Of a stretch of 64,000 nt of DNA, positions 15,773 through 24,550 are shown piece by piece. Each line of letters opens with the position of its first letter. Position 1 is the stretch's first letter. Below the pieces are notes generated by a model. The model did no database searches and was not told the DNA's origin. It was given only the letters and a program-made list of their open reading frames with translations. The stretch is from BS750m-G69 sp964441235 (GTDB taxonomy: Bacteria; Fidelibacterota; UBA2242). A program made the position numbers and the translations under genes. Location: assembly GCA_964441235.1 (NCBI GenBank), contig CAYTUQ010000007.1, positions 1 to 64,000 on the forward strand, written 5' to 3'.

Positions 15773-17215
15773 CTAAGGTTCAACTCTACCTGCCGGACGG
15801 ATATTCTGTTTGAGATCGGCATCAAACTCATTTGCCAACCGGGTTAACCGCTGAACGATATCGGGATATTGCGATGCCACGTTCATCTGTTCCTGAATAT
15901 CAATTTCCAGGTTATATAAAGCCAATGGCAGCTCTTTATTTTCCGTTTTACCGCCAATTCCGCCGTGACCAATTTCAACCGGACTTATATATTTATGTGG
16001 TAAATGCAATTTCCATTTGCCACTTCTAACTGCATGCAGATCATTTGCGTAATAATAGAAAAAAGCCTCATGCGGACTTTTGACTCCGGGTTTGTTTTTC
16101 AGGAGCGGCTGGATATTTTTGCCATCAATCTTCGTAGACGGTAATGCGGCTCCCGTAATTGAAGCAATCGTTGGTAGAAGATCTATTGTCGAAGCTAGTT
16201 CACTACAGGTACTTCCGGACGGGATTTTCCCGGGCCAGCGCATAATACACGGAACCCGTTGACCACCTTCAAAAACCGTCATCTTACCTTCACGCAAGGG
16301 CAAAGCAGAACCTGCATGGTTGCCATATGCCAGCCATGGTCCGTTATCTGAAGCAAAAATAACCAGCGTATTATTATCCAGATGCAGCTGTTTCAATTTC
16401 TTTAATATCTCCCCGACAGACCAGTCAATTTCCATGATTACATCACCATACAATCCCTGCTCGGACTTCCCTCGAAATTTATCAGACACATACAAGGGAA
16501 CATGGGGCATCGTATGCGGGACATAAAGGAAAAAGGGACGATCCTTGTTTTTATCAATAAATTGCAGCGACCGCTCGGTATACATGGTCGTCAATCGTGA
16601 TTGATCCGGATTGTACTCTACAACGTCTTCACCATCCATAAGGGGAAGGTCGGGATAATCTTCAGGTATCATGTCATTGCTGTAAGGCAAACCGAAATAT
16701 TCATCGAATCCATGCCGGGTAGGCAGGAACTGTGGTCTATGTCCCAAATGCCACTTACCAAAACAGGCGGTTGAATAGCCAAGCGGCTTGAGTATTTTTG
16801 CGATAGTCGTTTCTTCGCTATTAAGACCAATATTTGTTCGTCCTTTCGTCCACGGCGGTCCGGGAGGAGCAAGTACATCGGGAATATCCACTCGCTGTGC
16901 GTAGCAGCCTGTTAATAATGATGCACGGGACGGTGAACAGACAGAGGAGGTAACGTAAAAATCTGTGAACCGCATTCCTTCATCAGCCAACCGGTCTAAA
17001 TTGGGTGTTGAAAAACCTCGTGCCCCATAGCTGCCGAGATCCGAATAACCCTGATCATCAGTGAAGATGATAACAATATTCGGCAATCGTTCCGGTGTAG
17101 ATGATTTACAACCGAGAAGAGAACCAAGAGCCAACGACGAGGCGCCTGCACCAACCATGGTCAGAAATTCCCGTCGACTATACTGATGAGCATCCTTTTT
17201 TATTTCTTCATTCAT
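15773..17215 (-). CDS. Secreted sulfatase, Cys-type (lipoprotein)
   Basis: Second intact sulfatase, 480 residues from the ATG at 17215. That start is chosen over an upstream one at 17269 because GGAG lies seven bases before it and the export signal follows directly. The signal is twin-arginine-like (SRREFLTMVGAG) with lipobox LLGC (Cys ~36). Motifs: FTDDQGYSDLG metal site, CSPSR (Cys ~93), GKWHLGH, and ASDNGPW. It is closest in layout to arylsulfatase A-type enzymes. An attC-like palindrome lies just downstream. Confidence 0.93.
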   Translation of the reverse strand: MNEEIKKDAHQYSRREFLTMVGAGASSLALGSLLGCKSSTPERLPNIVIIFTDDQGYSDLGSYGARGFSTPNLDRLADEGMRFTDFYVTSSVCSPSRASLLTGCYAQRVDIPDVLAPPGPPWTKGRTNIGLNSEETTIAKILKPLGYSTACFGKWHLGHRPQFLPTRHGFDEYFGLPYSNDMIPEDYPDLPLMDGEDVVEYNPDQSRLTTMYTERSLQFIDKNKDRPFFLYVPHTMPHVPLYVSDKFRGKSEQGLYGDVIMEIDWSVGEILKKLKQLHLDNNTLVIFASDNGPWLAYGNHAGSALPLREGKMTVFEGGQRVPCIMRWPGKIPSGSTCSELASTIDLLPTIASITGAALPSTKIDGKNIQPLLKNKPGVKSPHEAFFYYYANDLHAVRSGKWKLHLPHKYISPVEIGHGGIGGKTENKELPLALYNLEIDIQEQMNVASQYPDIVQRLTRLANEFDADLKQNIRPAGRVEP

Positions 17216-17350
17216 AAACTTTCTCCGATGATTACGCGGGCTAGCGTGATTAGATTTTTCATTGTCCAACGACTGTTTCTGATATTCTGAATCATCTCAC
17301 TTTAATAGATACCGGGTGAATTTAAAAAATTAATTCATTAAAAAATATCT

Positions 17351-17602
17351 TTATAATAATACATCTATACAAGAAAACTCATTTGTCCGATTTTGCACCG
17401 GATTCAGATAATAAGAATCAATAAGAGATTCTACCACTGCAGAGCCAAGCATTTCCCGATCTTGCTTCGGTAATAAATTCACAGCCGCCCGGGTTATATT
17501 GTGACGAATATCCCAGCCCCACACAAATTCAGCATTTTTAAATGCCAAAACAATCCCAACAAAATAAATAATGTATTTCCGAAATTCAGTGATTTTTCCC
17601 AT
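17351..17602 (-). CDS. Small exported protein, probably a truncated gene
   Basis: 83 residues with a hydrophobic N-terminal segment (about 9-22) and then a short domain, WGWDIRHNITRAAVNLLPKQ. The W-x-x-x-H-x-x-I-x-x-x-A spacing recalls the start of zinc-dependent phospholipase C/nuclease-like domains, but too little is present to assign it. GGAG precedes the ATG. The frame ends abruptly, and no continuation is seen in the following 80 bp, so it may be the 5' remnant of a longer gene. Confidence 0.45.
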   Translation of the reverse strand: MGKITEFRKYIIYFVGIVLAFKNAEFVWGWDIRHNITRAAVNLLPKQDREMLGSAVVESLIDSYYLNPVQNRTNEFSCIDVLL

Positions 17603-17670
17603 TATATCTACTCCGTTTTAAATATATCCTTAATCTTACATTGAATTTATCAAATCTAAAATTGATAGTT

Positions 17671-17824
17671 TCGTAAAAAGTGATTATGTGTGTCATTCTG
17701 ATGATCCCGACTTGTCGGGAGAAGAAGAATCTCCGACGAGAACCCTATAGAGATTCTTCACTCGTACCTCGTTCATCTCAAAGAGACCCCTTTGGGGGAA
17801 TGACAGTTTTGATACTTTTTACGA
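17671..17824. repeat. MITE-like nested inverted-repeat element
   Basis: Outer arms TCGTAAAAAGT (17671-17681) and ACTTTTTACGA (17814-17824) are perfect complements. A second pair, TGTCATTC (17691-17698) and GAATGACA (17798-17805), is nested inside. Within lie CCCGACttGTCGGG (17706-17719), TCTCcgacGAGA (17730-17741), TCTCaaaGAGA (17776-17786) and CCCCtttGGGG (17787-17797). There is no reading frame. It lies in the 268-bp gap between the small exported protein and the phosphatase gene. Confidence 0.75.
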
Positions 17825-17870
17825 TTCCATCAAAATTCAGATTCAGGTAAAAGAAGAAGTGATATATCCA

Positions 17871-19205
17871 TTATTTAGGAGCAGTCAACGTATTCTTAAA
17901 TGTACGTTCCGGAAAATTCTGTGGTTGTAAATCTATAAAGGTTTTATAACCATTGGAATTTTTTACAATTTGGAAGGCATCATAGATTTCACCGGTTACG
18001 GTATAGGCTTTATAATCAAGAGTGTTATGATCAATACCGATAATCTGGTAAAGCTGCGTATTTTCAGCAGCGCGGTCCATCCAGCGATCCTTATTCAGAT
18101 TATATTGTTTCGGACCACTCACTGAGACGACATAAACTGGCCCGGTTTCATCAGGAGAATGGGGAGCTTTTTCCTCGGGACTATTGCCCCGGGCATAAAC
18201 GTGATCATGACCGGAAAGAATAATATCAACTTTATATTTAATAAAAAGCGGATTCCAGGCATCCCGGATTTCTTTGTGATCGCGGTTATTCGTACCGGCA
18301 TATATCGTATGGTGAAAGGCTACAATAGTCCAACCGTTTAGATTACTTTGCAGTACCTTCTCTAACCACTCCGCCTGTTTCTCTATCTCAAGGTTTGAAT
18401 TAAGTATCAAGAGGCGCACTCCCTGAAAATCGAAATAGTAATTTGTTTCAGGAAGTTCTTTGATTCCATTTTCAGGTAATGTGAACTGCGGTCGCCAGAG
18501 CGGAGTGAGGAAAAGTTCCTCCCAGTTTCCGTCATAATATTCATGATTGCCGATTAACGGAACGATTGGGATGCATGCATTGATCCAGCCGGCAGCGGCA
18601 AACCATTCATTCCAATCACGATAGGCTCTGGCATGGTCAACCAGATCACCGCCATGAACGATAAACCGGGCGTCAGGAGCGGCGCTAAAAGCGGCTCGTA
18701 TTGCTCGCGAACATAAGGAGAGTAATCCTTCCTGTCCATCGCCCAGATAAAGGAATTTAAAAGGCAGCGGCTGTTTGTCAGCCATCCTGAATTGAAACCA
18801 TTCACTCCATCGCTCCCTGGATCCAACCCGATAAACATACAGCGAGCCGGGTTGCAAACCGGTAAACGTCACGGAGTGATAGTTGGCGTTATACTGATCT
18901 AAAGTTAAATATTCAGTTTCGGCTTCTATACGATTGGCTGTATATATGAAGTATGGGGAAGCGTCTGCCGGTGCGATTTCCGCAAAGGCTTCGTGAATAC
19001 TGGTATCCGTCCGCCAGGTTACTGACTGAGTGCTGGTGGGATCATCTTTCCAGCTTAGAATGATATGATCAGGGAACTGGGTCGGATAGGGATTATAGGC
19101 GGCTTCCGTCAAATCGCCGGCGAGCAGAGATTGAAAGGATTGCCCTAGTAATACTATTAGTAAAAGATAGCCGCGTGTTTTCATTTTACCGATGATTTTT
19201 ACCAT
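17871..19205 (-). CDS. Secreted purple-acid-phosphatase-like metallophosphoesterase
   Basis: Exported phosphatase of the calcineurin-like fold, 444 residues. It has a signal peptide (about 8-29), an N-terminal Fn3-like domain typical of purple acid phosphatases (PDHIILSWKDDPTSTQSVTW, about 45-64), then metal-site motifs in order: YLGDGQ (Asp 156), HGGDLVDH (Asp 187), IGNHEYY (Asn 220, His 221), AFHHTIY and SGHDHVYAR. All metal ligands appear present. AAGGAG lies nine bases ahead of the first ATG. It might release phosphate from sugars or phytate-like substrates imported nearby. Confidence 0.9.
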   Translation of the reverse strand: MVKIIGKMKTRGYLLLIVLLGQSFQSLLAGDLTEAAYNPYPTQFPDHIILSWKDDPTSTQSVTWRTDTSIHEAFAEIAPADASPYFIYTANRIEAETEYLTLDQYNANYHSVTFTGLQPGSLYVYRVGSRERWSEWFQFRMADKQPLPFKFLYLGDGQEGLLSLCSRAIRAAFSAAPDARFIVHGGDLVDHARAYRDWNEWFAAAGWINACIPIVPLIGNHEYYDGNWEELFLTPLWRPQFTLPENGIKELPETNYYFDFQGVRLLILNSNLEIEKQAEWLEKVLQSNLNGWTIVAFHHTIYAGTNNRDHKEIRDAWNPLFIKYKVDIILSGHDHVYARGNSPEEKAPHSPDETGPVYVVSVSGPKQYNLNKDRWMDRAAENTQLYQIIGIDHNTLDYKAYTVTGEIYDAFQIVKNSNGYKTFIDLQPQNFPERTFKNTLTAPK

Positions 19206-19323
19206 TTAACCTACTCCTTATTAACAATATCATAAGTCTTATAGAGAATTTTCCCAATATTCCATTCCGACTTCTGTATAAAATCTATTACCACCACAAA
19301 ATGTACCTTCCAATTTTATTAGC

Positions 19324-19382
19324 CTCCCCATTTGAATTCGACAGGATGCTTGGGGAGGGAGTGTTGCCAAACCCTCCCCAAG
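19324..19382 (-). promoter_or_regulatory. Mutually exclusive stem-loops upstream of the phosphatase gene
   Basis: CTTGGGGAGGG (19349-19359) pairs perfectly with CCCTCCCCAAG (19372-19382). Part of the first arm, TGGGGAG (19351-19357), can instead pair with CTCCCCA (19324-19330), so the two hairpins exclude each other. On the minus strand this lies 120-180 bp before the phosphatase ATG. No T-run follows, so attenuation is speculative. Confidence 0.4.
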
Positions 19383-19430
19383 ATAAGCGTTATGAAGTTA
19401 TTATCAACAATGCTATTAGTATAAAAATCG

Positions 19431-21248
19431 TTATTTTAAATAACTCAGTTTTGTCATCTGGACAAAATCACCGGCTTTCATTCGACAGAAATAAATACCG
19501 CTGCTTGCCTGTATGCCATTGGAATCCATTGCATCCCAGGTCACATGATATATTCCCGGGTTCATATTCTTGTTGATAAGTGTTTTGACCTTCTGTCCGA
19601 GCATATTATAAATTTCAACCGTAATGAGTTCTCTTCGAGCAACCTCATAACTTATTATGGTCGTTGGATTGAACGGGTTAGGATAGGCATTGGAAAGTTT
19701 GAAACTGGATGGAATTTCAGTAATATTTTCATCAATTGCTAACGCAGCTTCATACGCGGCTTCCACTTGTAACCGTTCCGTCTCCGAATCCCAGCTTGCC
19801 AACTCACTCGGCGTCCAATGTAAAGCGCCTAACTTGCGTCCATCGATACTGGAGGTGATATCGGCGGTATACGAAAAATCCTCTACTAAATCTGAGATTT
19901 GGGTTATTCCATCGCCAACCTCGGTTTCAATACCAGGAACCGTCGTTGGATCATAGTCGCCGAAAACCCAACTTGTGTTATAGCTAGCACCTTCTTCCGC
20001 AACGTTATACAGAATTCTGTTAAATGTTGCCATATCATCTACAACATCTGAACTGGCAATACTCGGAGTCACTAATCCCGGATCTGTCGTGTTCTCGTAA
20101 TTATTTATATTTATCATGTTATTATTGCCAGCAATCAGATTCAAGGTCCGTTCGTTCATCCAAATAGTCGGAACATTTTCAACAGGTACAATTCCAGCAA
20201 CAACTGTTTCTAATTTAGAAATTGGATAAGTCCATTCCGAATTACCATTATATTCCCCATTATAATAAGGATTTAACAGCGGACTGACCCAGTGTAAATT
20301 ATTAGAAATAAATATTTTCCTATCTTTCATTGACGGCATTACTGAAGGATCAGCATAAATACTGGTTTCCAATGTGTCTATATTGATAATACCCGTAAAT
20401 AATGCATCGGGATCCAGTCCGCCACCACCGTATGTATTGATATCTTCACCGGTCCATTGACAGTTAATAAATAGATTGTTTGTAATATAGGCATTTTCAT
20501 AATAAGTATTGGGCAGGGGCGCTTTTTTACTGTTAATGATTGTACAATGATTCATATAAAAATAGTGCTGCGGAACTTGCTCACTGAGGAATGTCAAACC
20601 GGAATTGGAAACCGTTACATTTTCAAGGATAATGGAGTCTGCGGGAACTTTGGCGCTGATGGCTCTGGAACCCCACCATTGTGATACTTCTTCGAGATCT
20701 CTAAAATAAGTGTTTTTTACAATAATTTTCACACCTTTGGTAACACCTTTACATTCGAAAACTTTACCATAACAGAACTCCATGACACAGTCTTCTATTC
20801 TATATGTCTGATTATCTTCCTTTATTTCCCACGCCGTCCAATTAGTTTCCCCATTTGTAACCAGTTGGTGAGAATAGATATTCTTCAATGTCAAACTGCC
20901 ATAAATTTTGGCATTCCCTTCCGGAACTGATTCACCTTTAGGAGTTAGTATGATGACAGGCTTTTTTCCACCTGTTTCACCTACTATAGATACAGTACCT
21001 GTCGGATTATAGACTTCAATACGAGCATACTGGAAGTATATCGTATTTTTTCGAAGTTTGTAAACCCGGTTGGGATTTATCCTTTCACCGGTACTCGTTG
21101 TATCGCAATTAATTACAGTTTCCAAATTGCCCATATTGGCGGTCCCACCTTCAATAACAATCGTATCCTGATCAGCAGGCACCTGGGCAATTGCAGAACA
21201 AACTAAAAAAATGCTTAACACCATGATTAGTAACATCTTAGTTTTCAT
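19431..21248 (-). CDS. Secreted beta-helix protein with FlgD/Por-type C-terminal domain
   Basis: About 605 residues: a signal peptide (about 1-22), a central region of about 480 residues with repeating short beta strands (KIYGSLTLKNIYS, IIVKNTYFRDLE, SIILENVTVSNSG, NHCTIINSKKA, ITNNLFINCQW) typical of right-handed beta-helices such as the DUF4957/DUF5123 polysaccharide-binding or lyase-like proteins. The last 85 or so residues are the sorting-type domain starting LSNAYPNPFNPTT. The start at 21248 follows GGAGG. It lies just downstream of the TonB receptor pair and may bind or cleave the same glycan at the cell surface. Confidence 0.85.
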   Translation of the reverse strand: MKTKMLLIMVLSIFLVCSAIAQVPADQDTIVIEGGTANMGNLETVINCDTTSTGERINPNRVYKLRKNTIYFQYARIEVYNPTGTVSIVGETGGKKPVIILTPKGESVPEGNAKIYGSLTLKNIYSHQLVTNGETNWTAWEIKEDNQTYRIEDCVMEFCYGKVFECKGVTKGVKIIVKNTYFRDLEEVSQWWGSRAISAKVPADSIILENVTVSNSGLTFLSEQVPQHYFYMNHCTIINSKKAPLPNTYYENAYITNNLFINCQWTGEDINTYGGGGLDPDALFTGIINIDTLETSIYADPSVMPSMKDRKIFISNNLHWVSPLLNPYYNGEYNGNSEWTYPISKLETVVAGIVPVENVPTIWMNERTLNLIAGNNNMININNYENTTDPGLVTPSIASSDVVDDMATFNRILYNVAEEGASYNTSWVFGDYDPTTVPGIETEVGDGITQISDLVEDFSYTADITSSIDGRKLGALHWTPSELASWDSETERLQVEAAYEAALAIDENITEIPSSFKLSNAYPNPFNPTTIISYEVARRELITVEIYNMLGQKVKTLINKNMNPGIYHVTWDAMDSNGIQASSGIYFCRMKAGDFVQMTKLSYLK

Positions 21249-21346
21249 TTTTTCCTCCAATCAACTTTTGTTAAACTTAACATTTTCTTACTTCTTTTTG
21301 TTTAATCCATTCACAATGTTATTCCATATACCTCCTCCTATGTTAA

Positions 21347-24300
21347 TTAAAAATTACAGGTTATTCCAAACTGGGATGTGAATCCGTAGTGTTCACTATT
21401 CGTAGGCAAATAATAACCCTTGACATTGAGATGAGAATCATCAATATGCTTATTGATATTTGCAAAATTTGCATAAAACTGGATATGTTTTGTGATATCC
21501 TGTTTAACTGAGAAATCTATTCTGAATAATTTGTCATTATAACTGTCTTTGAGCCTATATTGCGTATCTACACTGGAAAGAGTTGCTCCCTGGTATCTAA
21601 AAGATAATCTTGAACTGAAGCCCTTATAATCATAACCAATCCGAATATTGTATATTGATTTTGGCTGGTCCAACATATTTCCTTCTCTAGTACGGTAAAA
21701 ATAATAATCTACCGGCATAGGAATAAATCCTGTAGTATCCATTATTTGTATTGTTTGAAAATAAGGATACTTTGTTTCAGAAAATATCCTTGAGTAATTT
21801 ATATCAAGCACGATACCGCTAAATAAACCGGGCAGATACCATAAATTTGTTTGCCAGGACAGTTCGATACCTCTATAATATGTTTTATTGGGATTATTAA
21901 CCGGCAGGGATGTATAATATGCAGATTTAATATACGCAGGATCAAAATATTCATCTCCTAATAAATTTTCATATATTGATTCCGGGGCTCCTTCGACCTT
22001 ACCAAGTTGCCGGGGATAATAGGTCATGTTAAAAATCAGGTCATCTATTTCTTTATAAAATACATTTGTTGTAAATAGTCCTGCATATTTACTAAATATT
22101 GAAGCTCCCAAATCATAATTCCAGGCAGTCGATGGTTTTAAATATGGATTATTTGAAGACATATAATTACTACCATCCCTATAAATAACCAGAGGAGATA
22201 GTTGATTAAAAGAAGGTCTGGAAGTACTTTTGTAATACGCGCCTCTGATTTGAGACCAATCGTTAATTTTATATCTCAGATTAACCATCGGGAAGTACTT
22301 TTCATTTTCCCGCTTAACGGTTTTTTCCTCTGCGTACTGAATCCCGGTCAGGGTGGCAGCCGACACCAGAGCTTTAATATGATAAGCCGAATATGAGGTA
22401 TTCATCTTCTCATAACGAATTCCGGGTAAAATCATAAGCTTGTCGCCAAAGTTAATCTCTGTCATCATATAACCAGCTGCAAGTTCTTCTTTTATGGAGT
22501 AGTCTTTCTCATATGATTCTACGCCATCAAGGAAATAATCAGTGCTCTTATATTGATTATAAAAGTCATCATTGATTTCTTTCAACACATCGGTATCCGC
22601 ACACCAACCTAATTCATACCGGCCGTCTAAAAAATTTCCATAACTAAAAGAATTGTCCAAAAAATTAATCGCGGGTATCCCATAGATTTCCATACCACCG
22701 CCACCGATATCACTGGCGCTTTGGATCCACGGATACATTTTAACCAGGTTCCCTCGCCTGATGGCGCCGCCCTCCCATAATAACTCAGCATACACAGTTT
22801 GATTATCACTTTTGCGCTCTTTATTGTGATATTTTCCTCCCATTTTGAGATATCCTGATATTTTCCCGGCTAGCACAAAGGGTACTTTCCAATGAATGTC
22901 CGAGATGAAATTATTATCTTTAACATTTTCATTAAGCTTGCTCATCGTGCTAAGATAACCTTCCTGCACCTCTTGTATTTTATACAAATCTATTGTTTTC
23001 TTCGGATTTGCATAAAGCAGGGTGCTTTTTGGAGCGGATTCCAAAGATTCTCTATCATATAACTCAAATACATCTCCAGGAGCATCACTATTTGCAAAGG
23101 TACAGGAAACATTAATATTTAATTCTGTACCTAATATGTCAAAAATATTTTGCAATGAATGAGTTCTGATATCTTTAGTAACTACCTTATCTATAATATT
23201 TAACTCATATGGCATATTCATGTCTTCAAAATCAAAATAATTATTCCTTTCAAGTCTATCACTCTTCATCTGGCTATAGAAGTTAAATAATCTTATTTTT
23301 ACATTAGTAGATGTAAAATCCAGCATCAAACTACCACCATTTCTTTGTCTTTGTTCCAAAAGATCAATTAAATGAGCCGATTCAGTATATACGTTTAATC
23401 CGCTGTCAACCACAGCCCCCGTATTATCCTTTTCGTAAAACCACACCGGATCACCATATCCACCCCCAAATTTTTCAGATGGTCGCTGTACCTTTTCGGT
23501 ATTGAGTTGTAACAGTGCACCGACTTTATTTTCGAAAAACCTATTGCTTACAGTTCCGCTCAAATTATAATTACTAAATGATTTCTCAAGATCGTTATAG
23601 CCGCCATTTGTTCTGAGATTAAAATGAAAAGTTTCCGGAGCCTCCTTCAGTTTAAGATTCACCGTACCGCCCAGAACATCAGCGTCCATATCTGGTGTCA
23701 GGCTTTTTGATACCTCTATTCCTGCCAGCATTTCAGATGAAACCATGTTCAATCCCACACTCCGGTCTTCCGCATCGGAGGAGGGGATTTTCACACCTTC
23801 TACGGTAATAATATTGTATTTGGGCGATAGTCCGCGTAACACGACTTTATTTCCTTCACCAGACGATCTCTGTAAAGAAACTCCTGGTAATCTCCCGATT
23901 GATTCTGCCGCGTTCGCATCAGGGAGCTCCTGTATTTTGTCAGAGGATACAATATTTTGTATTCTGTTGGATGTTAACTGCTGGTTTATTGCTGATAATT
24001 GTCCTTTTGCCTGGGCGGTGACAATAACTTCTTCACCTTCAATGGTTTTAAAACTAAGAGACATATTAACTATCTTTTTTTCTCCACTTGACACAGTAAT
24101 TAGTTCAGTCTCTTCACCATATCCAATGTATGTCACTTTTAACGAATAAACACCCTCAGAAATGTTTGCTATTTCATAGTGACCTCTTAAATCTGTAGCT
24201 GCCCCGGATACAATTGCATCTTTAGCTAAAATCAAAACATTAGCACCAGGCAATGGGTCTCCTGTTTTACTATCAGTAATAAGACCGGATACTCTTCCAC

Positions 24301-24382
24301 GTCCGGCTCCATATCCGATAGTACTAAAAATAACAAGAGTAGTGATCAGAAAAAGTGACCACGCAGATCGCTTCTTTTTCAT
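21347..24382 (-). CDS. TonB-dependent receptor (copy 1)
   Basis: Outer-membrane transporter of 1011 residues. It has a signal peptide (about 1-27), a CarboxypepD_reg-like domain (about 30-110; GLITDSKTGDPLPGANVLI), a plug domain (about 125-235; QELPDANAAESIGRLPGVSL, VLRGLSPKYNIITVEG), then the barrel to a terminal aromatic (TCNF). AGGAGG sits nine bases before the ATG at 24382. No SusD partner gene is nearby. It is a tandem duplicate of the next receptor; a central 1028-bp stretch is identical by eye. Its upstream region has two TAGGCGTTTTGGG repeats. Confidence 0.93.
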   Translation of the reverse strand: MKKKRSAWSLFLITTLVIFSTIGYGAGRGRVSGLITDSKTGDPLPGANVLILAKDAIVSGAATDLRGHYEIANISEGVYSLKVTYIGYGEETELITVSSGEKKIVNMSLSFKTIEGEEVIVTAQAKGQLSAINQQLTSNRIQNIVSSDKIQELPDANAAESIGRLPGVSLQRSSGEGNKVVLRGLSPKYNIITVEGVKIPSSDAEDRSVGLNMVSSEMLAGIEVSKSLTPDMDADVLGGTVNLKLKEAPETFHFNLRTNGGYNDLEKSFSNYNLSGTVSNRFFENKVGALLQLNTEKVQRPSEKFGGGYGDPVWFYEKDNTGAVVDSGLNVYTESAHLIDLLEQRQRNGGSLMLDFTSTNVKIRLFNFYSQMKSDRLERNNYFDFEDMNMPYELNIIDKVVTKDIRTHSLQNIFDILGTELNINVSCTFANSDAPGDVFELYDRESLESAPKSTLLYANPKKTIDLYKIQEVQEGYLSTMSKLNENVKDNNFISDIHWKVPFVLAGKISGYLKMGGKYHNKERKSDNQTVYAELLWEGGAIRRGNLVKMYPWIQSASDIGGGGMEIYGIPAINFLDNSFSYGNFLDGRYELGWCADTDVLKEINDDFYNQYKSTDYFLDGVESYEKDYSIKEELAAGYMMTEINFGDKLMILPGIRYEKMNTSYSAYHIKALVSAATLTGIQYAEEKTVKRENEKYFPMVNLRYKINDWSQIRGAYYKSTSRPSFNQLSPLVIYRDGSNYMSSNNPYLKPSTAWNYDLGASIFSKYAGLFTTNVFYKEIDDLIFNMTYYPRQLGKVEGAPESIYENLLGDEYFDPAYIKSAYYTSLPVNNPNKTYYRGIELSWQTNLWYLPGLFSGIVLDINYSRIFSETKYPYFQTIQIMDTTGFIPMPVDYYFYRTREGNMLDQPKSIYNIRIGYDYKGFSSRLSFRYQGATLSSVDTQYRLKDSYNDKLFRIDFSVKQDITKHIQFYANFANINKHIDDSHLNVKGYYLPTNSEHYGFTSQFGITCNF

Positions 24383-24477
24383 TTTCAATTTCCTCCTAAA
24401 TATCAAATCTACGTTTCTTTAAACAGCTAATATCAAAAAGCCTTCATTAAATATATTTATATTTAAAACTGGAAACG

Positions 24478-24512
24478 TAGGCGTTTTGGGAAAATATTAT
24501 AGGCGTTTTGGG
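24478..24512 (-). promoter_or_regulatory. Direct-repeat operator upstream of receptor copy 1
   Basis: TAGGCGTTTTGGG occurs at 24478-24490 and again at 24500-24512, a period of 22 bp (two helical turns) as favoured by AraC-type dimers. It lies 96-130 bp upstream of the receptor ATG. A near-identical pair precedes receptor copy 2. The hybrid regulator encoded next door has an AraC-type HTH, making it the likely binder; this is inference. Confidence 0.7.
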
Positions 24513-24550
24513 GAAAAGTGAAGATTTTGTGAAAATTTAAAGAGAGGTTA

